Assembly (NCBI GenBank): GCA_034509735.1
Contig: JACGWO010000012.1
Location: 8,058,367-8,122,366, forward strand
DNA length: 64,000 nt
Origin: Sesamum alatum
Taxonomy: Eukaryota; Streptophyta; Magnoliopsida; Lamiales; Pedaliaceae
Direction of reading: 5' to 3'
Position numbers and translations under genes: made by a program. Below, piece by piece: positions 33,020-44,533 of this stretch (the stretch's first letter is position 1; each line of letters begins with the position of its first letter). The notes under the pieces were generated by a model that saw only the letters and a program-made list of their open reading frames with translations, was not told the origin of the DNA and searched no databases.

Positions 33020-34955
33020 TGAAAGCCTTGGGTAGGCGTGTGGATCGTCCTGGGAATAGCGCGAATGCGGAAGCGCGGTATAATTTAAACTACAAAATTT
33101 AAACATGCATAATAGGTATTAGAAATAGAACACGTTCAAGGGGTGTGCCCTTGAAATTTCCGGGTGTTCGGTGTATCTCATGAATTAAAAAAACATACAT
33201 GCAATCATGGAGGCCATAGGATTTGTAAAGTAAAGAAGACGGAAAACGTAAATAGAGACCTACCGGTACTCGCGTTGTTCCCCGATTTGCTCCAAGATCT
33301 CGTATGGGAGACCCTCTAAATTGTGACACGCATTCCGCCCACGTATCTTGTACTTCGTGCTAGCGAATGAACAAGTATTTTGGAGAGGATGGATCAATCC
33401 ACGTTATTAGTTTAACGGGATTAATCCTCCTTTGTTCAATCGTTAACACAAAAGAACAAGAACTATTTTTCTTGGAAAAGGGAAGAGAGGCGGACAAGAT
33501 GAGAGGAGAGAGAACACGATTTGTGTGTGTGTGTGTGTGTGTGTGTGTTGAAGATTCATCATCTCTCTAAAGGTGAAGGGCTAGAAATATATATAGAGGA
33601 GTTTAATCCTCTTCAAACTCCAACTCTAAGAAGACTAATTTGACTAGGATTTTGGCCTAGTCAAAGTCCTAGTCAAAGTAGTTTTTGACCTAGTCAAATA
33701 AATCCTAGCCATCCATCTCTCCATTTAATCTCAACCATCCAATATTCCAAGGGCAATAAATAAATTTAATAAATATAAATATTTGTTCTAAGCCCATTAA
33801 ATTAATTTTCTAATAAATCTTATTTATTAAATAAATCTCTTTTATCTAATAAAAGGAATTAATTCTTTCCAAGAAAATTAAGGACCCGATTAAATTCAAT
33901 TCAATCATTCCATTTCTCCAAATATTTAATTCTAAATTAAATACTTTATGTGCGGATTGTGTGTGACTCTTTAGGTTCACCTTGAGCTAGACTTGGTCGG
34001 ATTCCTAGAATCCGCCCGTTACCATGGGTGGCCATCTAGCAACGGTCCATGACACTAGAGACTAGGTGAATATACGGGGATGAACATTTAGGCTCTAACA
34101 GTACACTTGTCCTTCCGTCTACGGTCTCACCACTTAGAGTCTAGGGCACGAAAAATGCAGGTACCCATTTTGGACCCAAGTGTCGATCTGTCCTTTACTA
34201 AACGCCCAAGGGAAACCTTCCCTTCTGTTCAGTTACTGTGGCCACAGATTTTAGGAACAAGACACAGAGCATTTGTGAGACACAACTGTCAACACTTTTG
34301 ACAGGAGACAAATCCTTTCTTTGAAACTACTGTCACTCTGTACACCGGAGCTGCACTAGATATGGCTTATGACTACTCTAGTGCTTCTTGGCGATCTCTC
34401 ACCATATCTAAGATACAACCCTGATATATAGGTAAACTCAGCAGTTTCTCAAGTCAAAGGACTTGACCTGTAATGTTGGAACCGGGAACATACGTCATAC
34501 CTAACCGACCCTACTCAAGGTCCTCCGTAAGACGGTTCCCGCGAGTCACCTCAGTCAGCTGCTCCCTAGCAGGCCAACCCACTAACACTGCTTAAACGAC
34601 CTTCGTCACCTGTCGATGAAATACGACAGCAGATGCTTAGTGCAAGTCTCTAGAGGAATCTCGGTACCCATTTTCGAGATTCCTTGACTTGGAGATTTCC
34701 GGACTGATTCGGCGGGACTGATTTCATGGACCTACCTCCAAGCGTAGTCCTAGTCCCCGAAATGTGTTTTCAGTCCGTGGGCTTTGTTTGCGTAGTGAAT
34801 AGAAATATAATGCAGATAAAAGTGAATACAAATAAAGTAAATGCCAAATGAATTGCACTTCTTATTCATTAATGATTTATCAAATCCTTGAAATTGTTCA
34901 GACATAGGTTATAATTCGCCTGCCAAGATTGGCTACATGGTCACCTATTCTAATA
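33020..34955 (-). mobile_element. A-subfamily solo LTR with 5-bp target duplication
   Basis: A minus-strand A LTR of 1936 bp starts at 34955 with TATTAGAATAGG (second base of the terminal TGT changed) and ends at 33020 with CTTTCA. Both sides carry ATCAT. No internal region is present, so the element was reduced by recombination between its two LTRs. It has the GACGA/TCGTT hairpin (one G-U pair), the CCATGG hairpin and a GT microsatellite (33521-33548). Confidence 0.95.
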
Positions 34956-34960
34956 ATCAT
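34956..34960 (+). repeat. Target site duplication ATCAT, right copy
   Basis: Matches the left copy at 33015-33019. Five bp is the usual length for copia integrases. Confidence 0.9.
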
Positions 34961-35667
34961 CCTAACAGGGGTATGTTATGTTTTCTGCATGCGGCGTATT
35001 TATTTATCGCTTTAAATATTAGATATTTATGCATGATAAAACACAATAATGTGATGAGGTCTTGGTCACAAACAAACTCTCATTTGGTTGGATCAAATTA
35101 AATATTAGGCCCAGAACGGACTTGGATCAAAATGGTATTTTGATCTGTCCGGGCCTTCCATCCACAGCAATATGGTGAGGAAGCTACCACTACCCAAGTG
35201 TGGTCTCATGAGTCGTGTCACACCTGGACTAGGTGAAAGCTGCACTATTGTTGTGAACAAAAAGACTGCGCTCGCTGTTTCCCTATCTCACGAGTCGTGG
35301 GGGGCGACAGTTTGAGGCATGATTTGGTTGATGGGTCGGGCCCAACACTGAGTAACATGGTTCGCTTGGAGTCCTCGGAACCATGTGAATAGGTGAGGCA
35401 AAATATCTTGGGAATCTCATTGGATGAGAATGGTATTGGATATCTCCCACGAGGTCTTCTTCATGTGAATTGTAAAAGCGGGGCATGGAGATTACGCTTG
35501 TGGATCCCAAGCCCACTAGGAAATGGCTTCCCAAAACTCCACTTGAGAGTGGCGGACTTTCGTATAAATAGTGGGAGGGTTAAGGACTAAAAGACCAAGT
35601 CTTCAACTTGAACAATAATATTACCATCATCTGCTAATTTCTGCTTTACATTTTCATTAATGTAGAT

Positions 35668-37709
35668 ATGTCTAAGAACCCATTAACCATGATACTCGAG
35701 ACTAACAAATTCAACGGAACGAACTACTCGGACTGGCTGAGAAACCTGAGCATCATCCTCGGTTTCGAGAACCAAGGCTACGTCTTGGACGAGCCGCCAC
35801 CGAGCGACTTACCGGAGGGGTCCACGCCTAAAGAACGTTTGACGTTCGAGAAATGGCATGAGGACAACCGAAAAGTACGCAGTATTATACTGGCTTCAAT
35901 GTCTAACAACATCCAGAAGCAGTATGAGAGGCTAGACAACGTCTCCGCCATAATGCTCCGCATGAACGAGGTTTATGCGGTTCCGGAGAGGCATATTAGA
36001 TATGCCGCCACAATAGCATTTTTTGGCACCAAGCTTATTTGAAGGAGAGTCTGTACAAAGTCATTGGGTCAAGATGCTCTTCCTAGTGGAGAAACTCGAG
36101 GACCTTAAAGCTGGGCTTAACAATGACACGTACATTGACGTGATCCTCCAGTCGCTTCCTTCGTCCTATGACCCGTTTGCTGTAAACTACAACATGAACG
36201 GACTTGAGAAGTCTATTCATAAGTTGATCAACATGCTGGTCCAATACGAGGCAATGATCCACAAGTCGGCGCTGACGGTATTGATAGGAGAGGCTTCAAC
36301 CTCCAAGGTGAATGGCAAGAGGGCCGGACGCTGGAAGAGGAAGAAGGGCAAAGGGCAGACGGTTGCGGCCCCTGCTTGCGCTCTGGGCGTCCCTGTTGCT
36401 TCGGTTGGACTGAGCAAATGGAAAGGGAAGGCCCGTGGTTCTCAGTGGTCGAAGGCAAATGATGTCTGCATGAATTGCCAAGGAAAGGGACATTGGAAGA
36501 GGGAGTGCCCACAACTCCTCTCCAATTTAGGTATGTTTGTGTTCAACGGTATAATTGGGTTATGACCGCAAAACACAAACGAAAACCTGATGATCATAAT
36601 AACGCACAGATATGGCAAGCAAGGTTAGGTCATATCTCTAAAGATAGGATAAGAAGGTTGGTGGACTCAAAGACTCTAGAAATAGACGATTTGGACAACC
36701 TACCGACCTGCGAATCCTGTCTGAAGGGAAAGATGACCAAGAAACCCTTTGTTGGACAAAGCATGCTAGCCAGTGGTCTGTTGAATTTGATCCATACGGA
36801 TGTCTGTGGCCTACTAAATACTCAGGCTAGAGGTGGGTACTCGTACTTCATAACCTTTACCGATGATCACTCACGGTATGATTAGGTTTACCTAATGAGG
36901 TACAAGTGTGAAGCCTTTGGAAGGTTTAAGGAATATAGACTTGAAGTAGAGAACCAAACTGGTCGAAAAATCAAAGCCCTTCGATCGGACCGAGGTGGAG
37001 AGTATTTAAGTGGTGAGTTTACTGATTATCTAAAAGAGAATGGGATTCTCTCTCAGTAGACCCCTCTTGGAACACCACAGCTTAATGGTGTGTCTGAAAG
37101 GAGGAATCGGACCTTGTTGGACATGATCCGATCCATGATGAGTTTTACTGAACTCCCCCTTTCCTTCTGGGGATACGCTCTTGAAAAGGCGGCCAAAGTT
37201 TTGAACTTGGCGCCATCTAAGTAGGTATCTCAGATGCCATATGAGATATGGCATGGCAAGCCTACGTCCTACAAATACTTGAAAGTGTGGGATTGCCCGC
37301 ATATGTCAAGAGATTAGTGGGAGATAAACTGGACTCAAGGTCTAGTTTATGCAGGTTCATCGGCTATCCGAAAGAAACTGCGGGGTATTATTTCTATGAT
37401 CCCTCCGAGCAAAAGGTACTCCTTGAGGAATCAAGTGAGGTACCCCATCTGAGCCAGTAGTTCCCACTGATATTGTTCCAGTCCTCCGTAGGTCGGCCAG
37501 AGTATCCCATGCACCTGATAGTTATGGATGTGTGGGCCTGACTGGTCAGTTGGATAATGATCCAAAGACGTACGGAGAAGTGATGTCGGACATTGATTCG
37601 GATAAGTGGCTTGAGGCCATGAAATCTAAGATGGACTCAATAGGTACAAACCAGGTTTGGACCCTAGTAGACCCATCCAAAGGGGTAAAACCTGTAGGGT
37701 GTAAATAGG
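35668..37709 (+). pseudogene. Copia gag-integrase-RT fragment, element 5, protease missing
   Basis: Gag starts at 35668 (MSKNPLTMILETNKFNGTNY) and is more diverged from the other gags than they are from each other. A frameshift lies near 36025-36040. The zinc knuckle CMNCQGKGHWKREC (near 36469-36510) is intact. About 190 codons between the knuckle and KHKRKPDD, including the whole protease, are deleted near 36535-36565. Integrase follows with HARLGH-like QARLGH, CESC, TDVCGL and SDRGGEY, but has a stop at about 36883 and another at 37057 before NGVSERR. The linker after integrase is shortened, and RT starts (DPSKGVKPVGCK, then a stop in place of Trp). It ends at TCTACAAG (37710-37717), where the sequence switches to the opposite strand. 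Confidence 0.92.
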
Positions 37710-37717
37710 TCTACAAG
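37710..37717. other. Head-to-head junction with 8-bp overlap TCTACAAG
   Basis: The plus-strand RT of element 5 normally reads GGTCTACAAGCGC here. The minus-strand RT of element 6, read on the plus strand, normally reads GATCTACAAGTCTCC. They share exactly TCTACAAG. In an unbroken copy (element 2) these are the two arms CTTGTAGA (17338-17345) and TCTACAAG (17384-17391) of one small inverted repeat. Confidence 0.8.
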
Positions 37718-40298
37718 TCTCCAGACTTGGTTCTTGCTCATAGAGTCAATTTCGGTTTTCATGGCCTCAAGCCATTTTTCGGAGTCGATGTCAGACATCG
37801 CTTCTCCGTATGTCTTAGGATCGTTATCCAGTAGACCGGTTGTATTTAGAAAGCCATATCTCACCGGAGGTCGAGACTCTCTAGTTGACCTACGGAGAAT
37901 GGGAACGTCAGTGGTGACTGTGGGCGCTGACCGTATAGGAGCTGGCGGTTCAGGTACCGGGGCTGGCCTTTCCTGAGGCTGTCCTTCATGCCTAGCATTC
38001 TGGACTTCTCGAGGTTGGTCAGCCTTTCGGGTATTTATCCTGAATCCTCTAACTGAGGAATCCGCAACTACCTCTGATGACTGGTTTCCATCACTTGATT
38101 CTTCAAGGATCAGTTCATCAAGTTAGATATCCTCTGGAAAACCTTGTTCCAAGAACACTGTGTTCCTTGAAACAAATACCTTTTGTTCCAAGGGGTCATA
38201 AAAGTAATAACCTGCAGTTTCTTTAGGGTATCCAACGAACCTGCATAAGCTAGACCTGGATTCTAGCTTATTTCACACTAACCTCTTCACGTATGCGGAG
38301 CTACCCCACACTTTCAAGTAGTTGTAGGACGCAGACTTGCCGTGCCATATTTCATATGGCGTTTGGGTCAAAGCACTGGTTGGCGCTAAATTTAATAACT
38401 TGGCTGTCGTCTCCAGTGCGTAGCCCCAAAAGAACAAGGGCAATTTGGTAAAACTCATCATAGATCGAACCATTTCTAACAGGGTTTGATTCCTCCTTTC
38501 AGAGACACCATTTAGTTGTGGTGTCCCGGGAGATGTCCATTCAGGTATTATACCATTTTCTTTTAGATAATCAAGCAACTCAGTACTAAGGTACTCTCCA
38601 CCTCGGTCTGACCGTAGGACTTTAATTTTGCAGCTGGTCTGGTTCTCAACTTCAAGTCTGAATTCTTTAAACCTCTCAAGAGCTTCAGACTTGTACCTCA
38701 TTAGGTATACATAACCATACCGTGAATGATCACCGGTAAAGGTTAATAAGTAGGAGAACCCACCTCAGGCTTGCGTCCTTAGTGGTCCACATACGTCTGT
38801 ATGGACCAGGTCCAACAGACCTGTGGCAAGCCTGCTTTGTCCTACAAAGGGCTTCTTGGTCATTTTTCCTCTTAGACAGGATTCACAAGTTGGTAGCTTA
38901 CTCTAGTCCCTTACCTCTAGGTTCCTTGAGTCTACCAATTTCTTCATCCTGTCTTGAGATATGTGACCTAGCCTAGCGTGCCACAGTCCTGCGTTCCCAT
39001 TGTTATCTAATTTACGTTTATGTTGAGCGTTAAGAACGAAGTTCGTTTGTTTTAAGATATAGAGCCAATTATTAAGTGTACCAAGCAGATGAGCAATTCC
39101 ACACCTCATCAAATTAAAGCAATTTTTATTGATCATAAACTCATATTCACTATTGTCTAACAATAGAATGGAAATGATGTTTTTAATTATACTAGGTACA
39201 AAATAAACTAGCTCTAACTCTATACCAATACGATCACTAACTACTAGAGTGGCGGATCGTACTGCTTCTGCCGAGATGGCCTTGCCATTCCCAAACTTCA
39301 GGATCATATCCCCACTACCCAGTTTTCTGCTTCTTTTCAGCACCTGCAAATCATTGCAAGTGTGAGCTCCACAACCGGTATCTAATATCCAAGAGGCAGA
39401 GTTAGAGACCATATTAACCTTAATCACAAAAATACCTTGGTTTGAGAGGACATTGGGGCACTCTCTCTTCCAATGCCCTTTCTCACGGCAATTGATACAT
39501 ATGTCATATGCCCTCGACTGTTGCTTAGAGAAAACCTTCCCCTTTCCTTTGCCTTTCCCCTCTTTGGCAATGGGAACACTCTTAGTGTTTGTAGCTACAT
39601 TGACGGCTTTTTCCCATCCCTTTCTTCCTTTTCCAACGTCCGACACCCTTGCCTTTCGTCTTGGAAGTTGAAGCACCTCCAAACAATACCGAAGGCGTAG
39701 ACTTTTTGGTCGTTGCCTCGTATTGCACCAACATATTGATTAACTCATGAATACCCTTCTCAAGTGTATTCATGTTATAGTTGACAATAAATTGGTCCAA
39801 GGAGGGTTGGAGAGACTGAAGGATCACATCTATGTACGTCACATTATCGAGGCCTGCCTTTAGGTCTTCGAGCTTTTCCACCAGGGTAAGCATTTTAACC
39901 CCGTGCTCTTGTACAGAGGATCCATCGGTCATTTTAGTTCCAAAGAATGCCTTAATCGCGACATAGCTAGTATGCCGGTCCGGGACTGCATGGCAATCCT
40001 TAAGGCGAGCCATAATGGAAGGGACATCGTCTAGCCTTTCATACTGCTTCTGAATCTCATTCGTCATGGAAGCGAGTATGATTCTACGGGCCTTCCTGTT
40101 ATCCTTATGCCAAGTCTCGAACGTCTCACGTTCTTCTAGCGTGGATCCTTCCGGTAAGGTCCTAGGGAGAGGCTCGTCCATGACGTAGCCTTGGTTCTCG
40201 TAATCTAGGACTATCTTGAGATTACGCAACCAGTCGTTGTAATTTCTTCCATTGAATTTGTTGGTCTCAAGTATGGTTGATAGTGGGTTCTTAAACAT
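37718..40298 (-). pseudogene. Copia gag-protease-integrase-RT start, element 6, broken
   Basis: Gag begins at 40298 (MFKNPLSTILETNKFNGRNY) and is open for 238 codons, then shifts frame near 39600-39680 into the Lys/Gly linker. The knuckle CINCREKGHWKREC is intact (near 39455-39500). Protease has DTGCGAH (near 39375). Integrase has HARLGH and CESC but a stop near 38904 and a TGA after TQA near 38766, and TFTDDHSR is changed to TFTGDHSR. SDRGGEY and NGVSERR are present (38273-38701). Further stops lie at 38272 and 38124. The reading ends at NQVWRL, at the head-to-head junction, so RT and RNase H are absent. Its leader and A 5' LTR lie to the right. Confidence 0.92.
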
Positions 40299-42469
40299 TT
40301 TAAATCTACATTTTAAAAACAGAACTCGCGATAAGCAGAATTTAAAAGACGGAGGTTTGATAAATAATTAAATGCTTGGTCTGTAGTCATTTAATGCTCC
40401 CACTATTTATACAAAAACACGATACTCTCAAACAATGAATTTTCCCATACCCCGCTTTTACGATTCGCATGGGAACAATCCTGTGGGAGGTATGCCATAC
40501 CATTCTCGTTCCACGAGATTCCCAAGATTATTGCCTCAACCTTTCACATGATCCCGAGGACTCCAAGCAAATCATGTGAATCGGGCGTTAGACCCGACCC
40601 AATCAACCGACTCATAGACCCGTTGCTACCTCCACGACTCGTGAGACAGGTAATAGTGGTCTACTTTTCGTTTATGACACAGTGCAGCTTCTTTTAAGTA
40701 CAATAGACGTGCCACGGCTCGTGAGACCACGCTATTGACCTAAATCAGCTTCCTCACTATGTTATGGATTGGAAGGCATGGACAAATTCCTAGGGTCCAT
40801 GTCAACTTTGTCTAGGGTCTAATATTTGGACATTGGTCCAACCAATGTGAGAGTAGTAAATGATTGAGATCTCATATGTAAGTATAAACACATTCATCCA
40901 CAATGCGTAAATAAATAAATTACATCCCATAGCAGTTATACGATAAACAAAAATCATTCATTCATCATAACAACCACATGCAAAATTAAAGCCTAGCACG
41001 CCCCTGTTGGATGATCACGAGACCGAATCCTATGCGGTCCACTGAGCCCGCAGTGGATCTATGGTCAATCTAGGGTTGGTCCTACACTATTACATTAATA
41101 GTAACCCAATCATCATTCTGATGGGCCTTGGTCTCTTTTCTCTTTCAACTCTTCATGGAAACGCCTTGGATCCTCTAGTCTGGGCTCTCCATGTGGACCT
41201 TTCCTTCTTCTCCACCAAATATATATAAATAAATCCTCACTCCTATTCTACTCTCATTATATATGTAAAAAAGAAACCCCAGCGAAAACCTGGGGGGAGT
41301 ACATAAGGAGGGATAAAGAATGCCTTATTATTCCAAGGCAACTTGAAGGGGAGAAGGAGAAAGCAGAAAGAGGCACACAGGCCCAACATAAAATTGAACC
41401 ATACATTCGGTCTAGGGCTCACCATCATCCATATCCATTAAACGCACATAATCACATGATCCAATCACATAAATACATTCTAACATTCCATGATTACCAA
41501 TCACATAAATCCATGATAAATAAATGTGCTACGTATGAAAAATATGGTACAACCATTGACAATTATTTTTCTCGTTTAGGAAGACCCTTCCTCATTATTT
41601 GTAGGTAAGTTAATCCCGGGATTCCAAATCCAATAAACTCAACCTCCCAAATAATGTTCTTAGAGAAAATAAGCAAAATTAAACAAAACGAATTTTCAGA
41701 ATAATCCAAAATTAAACATAACGAGAAAACAATAACGACGTCAACTGGCCGCAGCCACCGGCAGCAGTCAGCCAGCGCGCGCAGATCAGCAGGCCAAGCC
41801 TGCTGCCCTTGCGCGCGCGCCTGGTCGGCAGCAGCGCGCACGGCCGCGCGCCGGCAGGTTGCTGCGCGCGCAGGCACCTCTACCCGCGCGCGCCAGCCTG
41901 CCGGCCGCCTGCGTGCGCCTGCCCTGCGCAGGCTGCGCGCGTGCATGTGCATCGCGCGCGCCTGCCGGGCCCGCGCGCGGCCTACCAGCACGTATGTCGC
42001 TTGTGCGAGCGCGCGCATCGGCCGCACCTACCGCGCGGGCGCGCGCAAACTCCGCTGTCTGCATGCGTGCACGCCTGGTGGCGCCGCCTCATACACGCAC
42101 TCGCGCGCGGCTTTCCTGGCCGCGAAGGCGCCCCAGCGTGCTGGCCTAGCGCGCGCGCGCCCGGCCACCCGCCTGTGCCTGTCGCCTGGCCGCGCGCCTG
42201 GTAGGCCTGAACTGTGCCCGCCATGCGCGCTTGAGTGCACAGCCCGCACGGTCAGCCACCGGCTGGCCGTGTGCTGCGTTTTCTCCGTTTCGAAATCCCC
42301 CCCGCCCCGTTTCCCAAGAAGAACAGAAATACCAACAACACCAATATCATACGAAATCAAAAGCAAGAAAACGACATGGTTTTACGATAAAAATATCAAG
42401 AAATAATTAAAACATGCCAAACACGTTTTCATACTTAAAACGCACACAAAAAAACCTAGCCTATACACT
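40299..42469 (-). other. Full-length leader of element 6 with CG-rich block
   Basis: About 2.17 kb separate gag from the PBS. It holds CACGACTCGTG (40633-40643) and CACGGCTCGTG (40713-40723), the hairpin at 41036-41059, and a very CG-rich block at 41740-42290 full of GCGC runs. Many long Arg/Ala/Pro-rich frames cross the CG-rich block on both strands. They arise from base composition and are not conserved between copies. Confidence 0.8.
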
Positions 42470-42488
42470 GAACCGGGCTCTAATACCA
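42470..42488 (-). other. Primer binding site of element 6, one change
   Basis: On the minus strand it reads TGGTATTAGAGCCCGGTTC, with C-to-T in TCAGAGC. It lies one base from the LTR end at 42490. Confidence 0.88.
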
Positions 42489-42489
42489 C

Positions 42490-44503
42490 TGAAAGCCTTG
42501 GGTAGCCGTGTGGATCGTCCTGGAATAGCGCAAATGCGGATGCGTGTTATAGTTTAAATTACAAAAATTTAAACATGCACAATAAGTATATTAAAATAAA
42601 TCGTTCAAGGGGTGTGCCCTTGAAATTCTCTGGTATTCGGTGTATCCCATGAATTAAAAAGAACATACATAGCAATCATGGAGGCCCTAGGATTCATAAA
42701 TAAAGTAGACGAAAACATAAACCTGAAACCTACCGATTCGTCGTTTTCCTCTTCTAACCGGTACTCGCGTTGTTCCCCCGATTTGCTCCAAGATCTCGTA
42801 TGGGAGACCCTCTAATTCGTGACACGCAATCCGCCCATGTATCTTGTACTTCGTGCTAGCGAACGAACAAGTATTTTATTGGAGAGGACGGATCGATCAC
42901 ACGTTATTAATTTGACGAGATCAATCCTCCTATGTTCAATTGTTGAAGAACAAAAGAACAAGAAACAATTTCTTGGAGAGAGATGAGAGAAGCGGACGAG
43001 AGAGAGGGAGAGGGCACACATGAGTGTGTGTGTGTGTGTGTGTGTGTGTGTCAAGAATCATCATCTTTCTACAATTGAAGGGCTAGGAATTATATATAGA
43101 GGAGGAATCCATTCCTCTTCAAACTCCAACTCTAGGAAGACTAATTTGACTTGGATTTTTGACCTAGTCAGAGTCCTAGTTAAAGTAGCTCTTTCACCTA
43201 GTCAAATAAATCCTAGCCATCCATCTCTCAATTTAATCTCAACCATCTATTTAATTTAATGGAATATTTTAAATCCTATTTAAATATTCCAAGGGCAATA
43301 AATAAATATATTAAATATAAATATTTATTCGAAGCCATTAAATTAATTTTCTAATAAATCTAATTTATTAGATAAATCCCTTTTATCTAATAAAAGGAAT
43401 TAATTCTCTCCAAGAAAATAAGGACCCGATTAAATCCAATTTAAATCATTCCATTTCTCCAAATATTTAATTCTAAATTAAATACTTTATGTGTGCGGAC
43501 TGTGTGTGACTCTTTAGGTTCACCTTCAGCTAGATTTGGTTGGATTCCTAGAATCCGCCCGTTACCATGGGTGGCCATCTAGCAACGGTCCATGGCACTA
43601 GAGACTAGGTGAATATACGGGGATGAACATTTAGGCTCTACAGTACAGCTATCCTTCCGTCTCCAGTCTCACCACTTAGGGTGTAGGGCACGAAAAATGT
43701 AGGTACCCATTTTGGACCTAAGTTTCGGTCTGTCCTTTACTAAACGCCGCAAGGGATAGCTTCCCTTCTGTTCAGTTACTGTGGCCACAGATTTTAGGGA
43801 CAAGACACAGAGCATTTGTGAGACACAACTGTCAATACCTTTTGATAGGAAACAGATCCTTTCTTGGAAATTACTATCACTCTACACACCGGAGTTGCAC
43901 TAGATATGTCTTATGACTACTCAAGCATATCTTGGCAATCTCTCATCATATCTAAGATACAGCCCTGATGTACAGGTAAACTCAGCAGTTCCTCAAGTCA
44001 AAGGACTTGACCTGTACCGTTGGAACCAGGAACACACGTCATACCTAACCGACTCTACTCAAGGCCCTCCGTAAGATGGTTCCCGCGAGTCACCTCAGTC
44101 AGCTGCTCCCTAGCAGGCTAACCCACTAACACTGCTTAGACGATCTTCGTCACCCGTCGATGAAATACGACAAACAGATGCTTAGTGCAAGTCTCAAGGG
44201 GAATCTCGGTACCGTCATTTTTCGAGATTCCTTGACTTGGAGATTTCCGGACTGATCCGGCGGAACTGATTTCGTGGACCTACCTCCAAGCGTTGTCCCT
44301 GTCCCCGAAATATGTTTTTCAGTCCGTGGGCTTTGTTTGCGTAGTGAACATATATGTATAAAGCAGATAAAGTGAACGCAAAAAAGTAAATGCCAAATGA
44401 ATTTCACTTCTTATTCATTAATGATTTATTAAAACCTCGAAATTGTTCAGACATAGGTTACAATTTGCCTACCCAGATTGGCTACTGGTCACCTATTCTA
44501 ACA
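42490..44503 (-). mobile_element. A-subfamily 5' LTR of element 6
   Basis: The 2014-bp minus-strand LTR runs from TGTTAGAATAGG at 44503 to CTTTCA at 42490, followed by a PBS. It has a TATATATA box at about 43091-43098, a GT run (43023-43050), the CCATGG hairpin near 43565-43595 and the GACGA/TCGTC hairpin near 44146-44158. Its upstream side abuts another element's integrase at 44504. Confidence 0.93.
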
Positions 44504-44533
44504 AGAGGGACACGGCCAAGAGGGAGAGGGGGA
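44504..44533. other. Purine-rich filler at an LTR/integrase junction
   Basis: About 30 bp between the LTR end and the recognisable integrase sequence does not match the expected integrase codons of the other copies. It is rich in GA runs. It may be filler from end joining or a scrambled remnant. Confidence 0.4.

Larger units (their letters stand above)
32134..35667 (+). other. Leader of element 5, split by a solo LTR
   Basis: The leader covers 32134-33019 and resumes at 34961 after an inserted A solo LTR; its own length is about 1.6 kb. It has a CG-rich block (32365-32465), the covarying hairpin GACTCACTG/CAGTGGGTT (32973-32996), and the paired palindromes CATGAGTCGTG (35207-35217) and CACGAGTCGTG (35289-35299). 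It ends at the gag ATG at 35668. No coding region is seen. Confidence 0.8.

Noticed and set aside
41563..42406. Many overlapping frames of 80-150 codons in the element 6 leader
   Set aside because: Same cause: base composition of the CG-rich leader, open on both strands, no conserved protein between copies.
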